DNA from: Curvularia sp. ZM96
Taxonomy: Eukaryota > Ascomycota > Dothideomycetes > Pleosporales > Pleosporaceae
Direction: 5' to 3'
DNA: 64,000 nt
Assembly: GCA_022457065.1 (NCBI GenBank)
Contig: JAJGBQ010000005.1
Location: forward strand, 3,658,001 to 3,722,000
This document shows positions 56,218-64,000 of this stretch, one piece after another. The notes beneath the pieces are model-generated. The model saw nothing but the letters and a program-made list of their open reading frames with translations. It was not told the DNA's origin and did not search any database. Numbering within the stretch: position 1 is the first letter of the stretch; every line of letters begins with the position of its first letter. The position numbers and the translations under genes were made by a program.

Positions 56218-56565
56218 TGGCTTGATTCATGAAATGAGAATACGATGTAAAAATAACGACAATGGCGTTTTCGGCTTCGGGGAGGGAGTTTCGGGCGACT
56301 GTTATGATGTATTCATGTTACTTCTTGTAGAAATCTCGTTAGGTGACTTTAGGAGCAAAATATCCTATTTGTGGTACATATTCAGAGGTTTTCCTCAAAA
56401 GGCAAATTGAAATATGTTAAAGTTAGATTCCTCGCCAGTTGCAAACAGCCAAAATCCCCAAGGCCAGAACAAGGAAGAAACCCGCATCTCCCCTTCCACC
56501 CCCACTTTTGTCCAAAAAAAGCTCCTTCAACTCATCACCTCCTCGCCCCTCCAGAAAGCAAATGC
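56218..56565. other. Intergenic between convergent genes
   Basis: The 348 nt of 3' flank contain no feature of note. The plus strand becomes strongly C/T-rich beyond 56560, inside the neighbouring gene. Confidence 0.5.
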
Positions 56566-58164
56566 TCAAACTCCGGTGCCACAAACCCCCTCCCATCCAC
56601 ACCATTCCCCCTCCCCCGCGCCTTCCGACTCTTTCCCACCCTCCCTCCCAACCCCCATCTCCCTCTCCTCCTTCTTCCTCTTCTTCTCTTCCTCCTTCTC
56701 CTTCTCCTCCCTCAGCACCCTCAGCCTCTCCCTCTCCCTAACCACAACCACCCCAACCCTCCCATTCTCATCCAACTGCCTCTCGAAAATCGGGAAATCT
56801 AGTGCACCACGCACGTACCCCTCCCCATCTCCTTTTTCCTGACTACTGCTGTTGCTGCTGTACCCAAGTACGCCTCTACCCTGTGGAAACAGGCCTACTG
56901 GCATCCCTAGTTTGGGCTTGCAGTATACAAAAGGCTCGTAGTCGAGGTCCTGGGCGCGTGCGAGTTGCAGCTGCGAGGCGCGCGGTGAGAAGCGGTCTTC
57001 CCAGGCGAGGAGGGTCAGGTCGTGGAAGGCGTGGCGGAAGGTGCGGAGGGCAGTGGCAAAGGCGCTGGTGCGGGGACAGAGTTCGCCTGTGTAAGGGGTA
57101 TCTGGGCTGGGGGCGGCCGGGGTGATGAGGGAGGTGAGACGAGCGGCCTCGGTGGTGGCTTTGTCGTTAGGGGTGGATGTAGGCTTGCTCGTGCAGGCTG
57201 CGTTTGTGGGAGTCGTGTTCTCTTCTTGAGATTCTTCTTCTTTGTCGTTGTCATTTGGTGTCGAACTGCTTTTCTTCGCAGGCTGGTAGTGCACAATGCT
57301 CCAGTACATATGCGGCTTTGCGTGGCTTTCCAGCAGCCCGATGTAATATTTTGCTACGCCGTTGCACGAGAAGTCGCTGCGTAAAAGGCAGATTTTGTAC
57401 TCGAATCCAGTGACGTCTCGGTAGTAGTGGTATGCATCTTTCCAATGGGTAATTTTAGCCTGTGTTCTTGGGGAAGGATGGGGCGTGGATTCATAGGGGG
57501 GAGATGCGGGCTCGGGGTTGGACGTGTTGGACGTGGTGATAACTGTTGGACTGGAAGTGTCCTCATGCTCAACTTCTCTCGCAAGAACAGCTTGAGCTTC
57601 AGCTTCAGCTTCTTCCTGAGCTGTCGCTCTCTCTGCTCTCCTGCGCAAGAGATCCTCCTTGGCAGAAACAAAAGGCGTATCCGGCACAGAAGTAGCAGAG
57701 GAAGGAGAGGACGCAGAAGAGAAGAAGAAACTCCGACTCTTCCTAGGCTTTCGCCTAGTAACAGTGTCACACGTACCTGTCCTCGTCAAGTCCTTGATCT
57801 CATTACATCCCTTTCGAAAACTAATCGCGTCGGCTTGTGGCCCAGCCCGTTTGAGCTGCTTGCTCACACGTCGCTCTTTGCGCAGCACTTCCCAAAGATA
57901 CCGGGTTGTGCCGAGTTTTCTTCGTGATTGCAGGGAGTCGTCAAACCAGTCGTAGCTGAGGACTTGGATGCCTAAAGATATGGCTTGTTGCACGGCTTCG
58001 TTGCGGCTCTTGTATGCTTCTTTGCTGGCGAGAAGATGTGTGACGTGCTTTGTGATATTGGGAGAGTATCTTCCTCCATTTCGCGCGACCCAGCCTTGGA
58101 TCTCCTTGGTGGAATGGGGGAGGGTGCCTGTGATGGCGATAACGGCATCTTTTAGGAAGCCCAT
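56566..58164 (-). CDS. BRCT and WGR-like domain protein
   Basis: Single exon, 532 aa. Residues 1-95 are a BRCT domain (KDAVIAITGTLPHSTKEIQG, GGRYSPNITKHVTHLLAS, GIQVLSYDWFDDSLQ). After a Ser/Glu-rich linker, residues about 235-300 resemble a WGR domain (GFEYKICLLRSDF, KYYIGLLESHAKPHMYWSIVHY), as in PARP-like fungal proteins. A C-terminal helical region (TSAFATALRTFRHAFHDLTLL, LDYEPFVYCKPKLGMPVG) follows. The last 60 residues are Arg/Glu/Lys/Gly low complexity, so the true functional end is uncertain. A role in DNA-damage recognition is inferred from the domains; no PARP catalytic domain is present. Confidence 0.8.
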   Translation of the reverse strand: MGFLKDAVIAITGTLPHSTKEIQGWVARNGGRYSPNITKHVTHLLASKEAYKSRNEAVQQAISLGIQVLSYDWFDDSLQSRRKLGTTRYLWEVLRKERRVSKQLKRAGPQADAISFRKGCNEIKDLTRTGTCDTVTRRKPRKSRSFFFSSASSPSSATSVPDTPFVSAKEDLLRRRAERATAQEEAEAEAQAVLAREVEHEDTSSPTVITTSNTSNPEPASPPYESTPHPSPRTQAKITHWKDAYHYYRDVTGFEYKICLLRSDFSCNGVAKYYIGLLESHAKPHMYWSIVHYQPAKKSSSTPNDNDKEEESQEENTTPTNAACTSKPTSTPNDKATTEAARLTSLITPAAPSPDTPYTGELCPRTSAFATALRTFRHAFHDLTLLAWEDRFSPRASQLQLARAQDLDYEPFVYCKPKLGMPVGLFPQGRGVLGYSSNSSSQEKGDGEGYVRGALDFPIFERQLDENGRVGVVVVRERERLRVLREEKEKEEEKKRKKEEREMGVGREGGKESEGAGEGEWCGWEGVCGTGV

Positions 58165-58607
58165 TGTGAATATCGCAATCTTAGAGGAGAGTGACCTTGA
58201 AAGCAGACCAAGAACCGTAGAAGTGTGGTCCGTAGGAGTCGTGCTGGTGAGATAGTTGTTGTTGCCGATACTTAACCAGTCTCAGATCCAATATCGCCAG
58301 TCCTAGTGACCTTACTTCTTGGTATCTGACAGTACTTATAGTGATAGGACGTCTATTCACGTTGTGGCGACGCTATTGCAAAGTAAAAGACACGAGGGAG
58401 CTATCGCAGCTAACGCTCCTCAGACCGCCAGTTTCAAAACCAAAGATATCATAAAATCGTACTGGGCATCAAATACAATCGGGAGCACAGGATTTTAGAA
58501 CAGCTGTTAATATTCAGCAACATGGCATTGTTAGAGGAGCTAACTGGAGTCGACCTAGATAGAAGACTCGAACTAAACGATAGCTAGTCAAAATCGATTT
58601 GACATGT
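58165..58607. other. Intergenic, BRCT-protein promoter / TrpC 3' flank
   Basis: The 443 nt show no supported coding or repeat feature. Confidence 0.5.
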
Positions 58608-61066
58608 CTACTGTGAGCTCTTAGCCGCCTTTATAAATGAACGAATCTTATCCAGGCTTTGTTCACCATCCTCTTCTACACCGCTGCTGACGTCAACCGC
58701 TTGAACTCGATCCCGATACTCGCCAAGCCCAGCAAGCACCGTCTGCACATTGTCTGGTGCCAAACCTCCAGCCAGTATGAACTTGATACCATCATCTTTT
58801 GCTAGTACAGCCTTGACATCTGTCAAATCTAGTTGGTGGCCAGAACCTCCCAACCCAGCATCCAACACGGGAAGAGCGTGATAGCCTCTTGCGCCGATGC
58901 CATGGTCATGCGGGTTAAAGGCTTTCAGCACAGGGACAGGCACAAGCTTTGCCCACTCTACTGGCACTTGGCCATGTAACTGTACAACGTCCAAGTTTAG
59001 CAATCGCTGCTGCTCAAGCACGTACTCTAGTGATGGATTGCGGAAAACCCCCACAAGCAGCGCCCGACTATCACCAGCAATGAGTCGTGATGCACCATGA
59101 TCAAAGAAGTCGGATGCGGTCTTTGAATCGGCCAGAAGTCCTGATTTTGAAGCATTTGGCTTCTTGGTTGTGTGCACGGCTTCTGAGATTGCAAAAGCTG
59201 TCTCTGCCGTCACCGTGCGCCTGAGTCCAGGAGCGAGGATTATCCCAATAAGATCAGCTCCCGCTTCGACCGCAGCTTTGGCTGCCTCTGCGCTCCTTGT
59301 CCCACAAATCTTAACCATTGGACCTGAAGATGCTCGGGTCTCCTTGGTCGTAGTGCCACCTAAGAGTTCTGAAATGAATTGCGCGGTGTTTGACGCGCGC
59401 ATGAGTGCTTCGCCAACCAAGACTGCGCCGACTCCACTCTTGATATATGGCTCTACGTCCTTTGGGCCAGCGATACCGCTCAGCGCACATAAGATCGTTT
59501 CTTTCGGTACCATGTTAATCAGGCGGTTCGTCGTTTCCATATCGACTTCGAAGTTAACTAGGTTTCGGTTGTTCACGCCAATGACCTGTGCACCCAGCTT
59601 GACCGCGATCTCGGTCTCGTCGGCGTTCTGAACCTCAACCAGAGGCTCCATTCCGAGTGACCTAGAGTAGTCATAGAGCCTCTTCAGAACCGGCTCCTCC
59701 AGCATCTTGACAATCAGCAGCACAGTATCGGCGCCCGCAAGCCTTGCTTCAAGAATCTGGTATTCATCAAAGATGAATTCTTTGCGCAATACAGCTGGCC
59801 GGTTTGGCATCCCTTCAATGCTTTGGCGTACGGCTTTGAGGTCGTCGATGCTACCCTTGAACCACTCGGGTTCTGTGAGCACAGAAATAGTACTAGCGCC
59901 AGCTTTGGCGTATAGCCTGGCTTGAGCGGGTGCACAAGTCGACAACGAAATGATGCCTTTGGAAGGCGACGCACGTTTAATCTCGGACATAAGCGAGAGC
60001 CGGAAAGGAGATTGTCTAAGACGCTCCGGAAAGTTGATCTGTGGCGGCGCCAGATTCAGGTCGTATGCAGCCTGCAGATCACTGGGTCTTTGAGAAGGAA
60101 TCTTCTTCTGCTCAGCAACAGCGGCCCTGCGGTGATCATAGATCTTTTCTAAGATGGAAGTCTGTTTGTCTTTCTTCGCGCCACCAGCTGTGGCGTCACT
60201 GGAAGCAGCTCCGATTGCTTGGGCATGTGCCTCTTTCTGTAGCCGTTCATTTTCGGCCCAAGTACCTCCTTGCATCTTTAGAAAGTTCCTCATCATGACG
60301 CGCCCGTGCTCGGTCAAGATACTCTCTGGGTGGAACTGCACGCCTTCGATGACATACTCCTTGTGACGAACGCCCATGATGACTTCCTTAATCTCAGCAT
60401 CTGGGTTCGCGGGAATGGTTGCGGTAATCTCGAGGCAATCTGGGAGTGTACCGTGGGTACCTGCGAGAGAATGATACCTTGTGACTGGCACGTCTTGGGG
60501 CACGTCTGCGAACACGCCTTTGCCATCGTGCTTCAGAGGGGATGTTTTTCCGTGGAGAATTTGACCGGTGACATCTACAGTGCCGCCGTAGCTGTAGAAG
60601 ATACACTGTCTGCAATCTGTCAATAACCCATCCTTTGTGTTATACAAGGCTTTGCGATAGGCTATAGTGGCAACACCCAGAGGACACCGTGCAAGAAATG
60701 CCAAAGAGACCCACGAACGAAAGAAAAGGTAATGGTGAAGACTCACTCTCCCATACACACGCCCAAAATGGGAATCTTGCCACTGAAATGCTTGATGGCT
60801 GCATTGCTAATACCAGCATCCTTTTCTGGGTGTCCGGGACCCGGGCTGATGACGAGTTGTGTGGGGTTCTTCGCAATGAGTTCGTCAAGTGTGATCTCGT
60901 CGTTTCGGTATACTGTTACGAATGCGCCTTCGAAGACGAGGTATTGGTAGACATTCCACGTGAAAGAGTCATAGTTGTCAATGAGCACTACGTTGGAGGC
61001 TGTGGATATCGGAGGCGAGGGGTTGGGATTGCGAGGCGAGTGGTCGATCAATGCGAGGGACGGCAT
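58608..61066 (-). CDS. trpC: Trifunctional tryptophan biosynthesis protein TrpC (GATase-IGPS-PRAI)
   Basis: Exons (minus) 61066-60747 and 60609-58608; 137-nt intron; 773 aa. Domain 1 (residues about 25-225) is the glutamine amidotransferase of anthranilate synthase: LIDNYDSFTWNVYQYL, VISPGPGHP, nucleophile Cys in ILGVCMGEQC (across the splice) and His/Glu in VQFHPES. Domain 2 (about 250-505) is indole-3-glycerol-phosphate synthase (MSEIKRASPSKG, VLRKEFIFDEYQI, IGVNNRNL). Domain 3 (about 525-770) is phosphoribosylanthranilate isomerase (VKICGTRSAEAA, FILAGGLAPDNV, AVDVSSGVEEDG). All catalytic blocks look intact. Start set at MPSLALIDHS; an ATG at 61222 lies upstream in frame. Confidence 0.96.
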
Positions 61067-61724
61067 TTTGGAGGGTGTAGGCAGAGAATTCCGTCCGTGA
61101 AGCTGGGAGGGTGTTATATAGCTTCTTGTCGAGGCCGTGTGCGGGACTTGGGCGACCACGGAGTTTCGGTGCTTTGCCGGCGGGACACTTTTAATGAAGC
61201 GAGCCGTTAAGGCGGGATGCAAGCAAGAGGTTATTACGCAGTGGCCGGCGTGTTCGGTGGGAAAGAGTGTAATCGTCAGGCAATGCAGTGGGGTGAGTCA
61301 AGGATGTTCCGTCGACATATTGCGACTTTGCGGAGTTAACGGAGGTGACACGCATTAGTACATTAATTACTACGAAGTTAGCCGCGCAAGAAAGCTACGA
61401 CGGTCAAACAAGGCAAAGCATGGCTGCAATATACGCACGACAGAAGGCAAAAAAATGCAGAGAACGGCACTGCGTGAGATTGCGCCACACTGTGTTGGTG
61501 GTTCGACATGGTTGTGGCCTTGATGGGCGTCGCGCAGCAGCCCGCTAACAAAGTTCCGTTGTGATGATCCCTGCACGTGCTAGCCCGACTTTCGCGTGAG
61601 CTTTGTGCTTTGGCGACTTTGCAGACATTCACGCCAAACAGTCGGCCATTGTCCACCTGCGCTCCTACAGCACCTTCATGGCCTTTGGCTAGCTGGCCTA
61701 CACGTCGCGCATCGCAGCGCAAAC
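61067..61724. other. Divergent promoter trpC / NUP188-like gene
   Basis: The 658 nt contain the TGAGTCA element and no supported gene. Confidence 0.5.
61294..61300. promoter_or_regulatory. GCN4/CPC1-type element TGAGTCA
   Basis: A perfect TGAGTCA lies 228 nt upstream of the trpC start. This is the site of the GCN4/CPC1/CpcA regulators of cross-pathway amino-acid control, of which trpC genes are known targets. Assigned by motif and context only. Confidence 0.5.
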
Positions 61725-64000
61725 ATGGCCCCCCTTCAATCGCTCGACTTCGACCTGGGCAAGTGCCTCAAAGGCGAGCAACAGCTCGTGTATGTTTACC
61801 GCCCTTAACCTTCTCATTCTGTGCCAACCAGCAACCCTTTAACACGCACCTACAGTACCTGGGATGTCGCATACCGCGCCCTTTGCGACCCCGAAACCGC
61901 GTCCAAGAGCGACGCCCTACGCGCCTTTCTCACCGCCAAAGAAAACATCGACACCCTCAGCCATCCTTGGAGGCCTTTCCCAGACCCATCGTCGCAAGAG
62001 AAGAGCAAATTCGAGTCCAAGACCGCACCCATCAGCGTCACACCTGCGAAGAGCGACCATTATGATGTAGAGGAGATCAAGGAAGACAGCTTGTGGCTGG
62101 CCAAGGAAGCGCAAATCTCAGAATATTCAGCCTTGCAGCTGGTTGTTCAGGAATGGCAAGGACGGCCAGCTGCGCAGCTTCTGAGTGGCTTGACAGAAGA
62201 GGAGGCGCTCAGCGTGCAAGATGCAGCTGGAATTGCGAACCTGGGTGCCTCTACATTTGTACCCAACTCGTCCATCCTCGCAACACCCCTCGCTTCCAAA
62301 ACCGCCCATCTGGACACCAAGAGCCAGCGCCGCCTGCAGATTCTCGACGTCTATCACTCAACGTGCGCCTCCATCATACGCATCAGCCAGTTGCTGGTCT
62401 CGTGGGGTTGCGCATCCAACCTACGCAATCAGACCATTTATGGGACCGAATACCTCAGTATTGGTGCAGGATGGATTGAAGAGCTTGGTCAGACCATTGC
62501 AGTAGCACAGGACGGGTCCTCGGGCGGCAAGGCGCTAGATGAGTGTCTCAAGGCCTTTTCAAAAAGATGCGATTCCCTGGACACTGGGTACACATGGGAT
62601 GTGGATGAGTCGATACTAGAAGCCGCGTCCGAGAAATGGGTCGTTGCTCAAACCACCGAGGTGCTGCACATCCTCCATCTAGCGCTGGTGCACGCCGACC
62701 TGGTTGCCAAAGATTTCCTCCCCGCGGCCACAATCGAGGATTGGCTCAAAGCATTCAGTTTCCGTGGCTTCTTTCGCGAGTTTCCCGCAGTCACCGTTCG
62801 CCAGGAGCCTCTTATCCCAGTCATTCAACTCTTGACGTCGCTCATGTCCCTGACCATCTTGAAAGTTGATAGGATCATGGATGATCTCGAATCTGGCGAC
62901 TGCAATACTTGGCATTCTTCGTCGTACATCCTAAACACCACCGTGGTAGAGACAATCACCACCATCTTTGGAGAGGCCAAGGTATTGGGTGCTAGCCCTG
63001 CCACGCCACCCATGTTTGCGTGGGCCATCATCACATGGAAGCTCACAAGCCGTGCCGGTTACGAGGAACAAGAGCGTGAGCGTCTTCTCGAATCATCAAA
63101 TGGCACTGGAAACCCAGAGTCTGAACCTTCGTCGCTCGAGGAGGCTGCTTCGGTGATCTCAAAACTCGAAAATCACGAACTTTTCGACGGCAAGATGCCC
63201 TATGAAGAGCTTGCTACTATCAGCTCAGCAGCAGGCGTTTTAGCCATCATCAATCAGCTTGTCGAAACCAGTCTCCCTGCATTCGGCACATCTATCGATC
63301 GAATATCTCAAGACAGGGTTCGGTTGCTGTTCCTCCACCTGGTTCGTGCTGCTGTTGGGAGTGACATTGTCGCATACAGTCCAGATCTCATTGTTACCAC
63401 ATACACTATTCTGGCTGGCGACAACACGTTCCGCAGGTGGGAGAATGGTCAGTCCGCACGCCATGCTGATCCAATTGTGGCATATTTCCTCGAGGATGAA
63501 TATGTGTTGAGGCCGATGTTGCTCAACGAAGCCCGCTTACGCTATCCCTACGAGATGACACCATTCCTAAAATTCTGTAGCGCGTTGACTCGCGGCGACA
63601 AGACGATGCAGAACGGCATGCCTTCATTTGTCGACAAGCTTGCAAACCACAATCGGTTGATGCAACGCCTTCCAGATGGATTCCGTGATTATCAACTGAC
63701 CCGCGAAGAGGAAAATGCCAACTGGGTTGAGCTTACAGCGGATCTTCCATTGTTTTATTCTGCAGGCTCATCAACCTTTGGCGGCCAGCGTCGCTTGATG
63801 GCCTCGGGCGCTTCAACACATTCAGACGGAACTTGCATCATCCCTGCTGGCACAGAGGGGATCATAGTTGACGATAACTCGCAGCCGTATATAGCAGTCT
63901 GGCATCACCAGCATTCGACCTTGTCATACCTTGTGGAACTTCTCTCGACATATCCTGTCGGAAGCAGCAAAGTCGAGACTGCCACCCAGCAGCCCGCGTC
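61725..64000 (+). CDS. NUP188: NUP188-like nucleoporin (3' end outside window)
   Basis: Exons 61725-61789 and 61856 to the window edge, where the frame is still open; 736 complete codons. The splice joins MAPLQSLDFDLGKCLKGEQQ to TWDVAYRALCDPE. The sequence is all-helical, solenoid-like and hydrophobic, with blocks such as LQILDVYHSTCASIIRISQLL, PPMFAWAIITWKL and ADPIVAYFLEDEYVLRPMLL. This matches the start of fungal NUP188, a large inner-ring scaffold nucleoporin; NUP192 is the main alternative. Without the C-terminal two thirds the call stays tentative. It is divergent from trpC. Confidence 0.7.

Noticed and set aside
60968..60982. ATAGTTGTCAAT resembling the repeat core
   Set aside because: It is the codons for the conserved LIDNYDSF block of TrpC on the other strand.

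Overview
The window looks like nuclear DNA of a filamentous ascomycete, most likely a Dothideomycete of the Pleosporales type. This rests on short GT-AG introns (about 44-190 nt, plus one inferred intron of about 330 nt), densely packed genes on both strands, a trifunctional TrpC, a GH132 SUN protein, cutinases, a fungal NLR and transition-biased decay of repeats. Order and genus are inferred from protein style, not from a database search. Twenty-six protein genes are modelled: the first lacks its 5' end and the last its 3' end. Exon joins were read by hand from splice sites and family conservation.

Layout. 0-16 kb: DUF202 membrane protein, DBP5 helicase, BZZ1 F-BAR/C1/SH3 protein, SUN glycosidase, copper-fist regulator, EFM7 methyltransferase, an unknown 151-aa protein. 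16-23 kb: a HAD hydrolase, then an accessory island with a small secreted cysteine-rich protein, two kinds of inverted-repeat element, a decayed NLR-type lipase fragment, a pair of 48-bp direct repeats and an intact NLR (hydrolase/NB-ARC/TPR). 24-37 kb: PFA3 palmitoyltransferase, GT25-like glycosyltransferase, a small two-exon probable mitochondrial protein, KEOPS subunit PCC1, a 260-bp inverted-repeat element, REX3 exonuclease with a coding minisatellite, an LPL1-like lipase. 37-43 kb: two divergent cutinase-family genes and a P450 that lacks the haem-ligand cysteine. 43-64 kb: FTA4-like kinetochore protein, a Rossmann-fold protein, a Gln-rich AT-hook protein, a CSC1/OSCA channel, NTH1 glycosylase, an unknown membrane protein, a BRCT/WGR-like protein, TrpC and the start of a NUP188-like nucleoporin.

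Most genes are unrelated housekeeping loci with no cluster logic. Exceptions are the cutinase pair sharing a promoter with four CCTCGG/CCGAGG hexamers, and the island at 17-23 kb that joins NLR, NLR relic, transposon remnants and a secreted protein.

The least explained signal is a conserved core (TGTAGTTGTCACA) in tandem arrays on both sides of DBP5 and again 45 kb away, with different periods. In the DBP5 arrays the flanks form a hairpin with compensatory changes. Other points for a second look are the cysteine-less P450, the NLR hydrolase with Gly in place of the nucleophile Ser, and two perfect Mac1-type copper elements upstream of the copper-fist gene.
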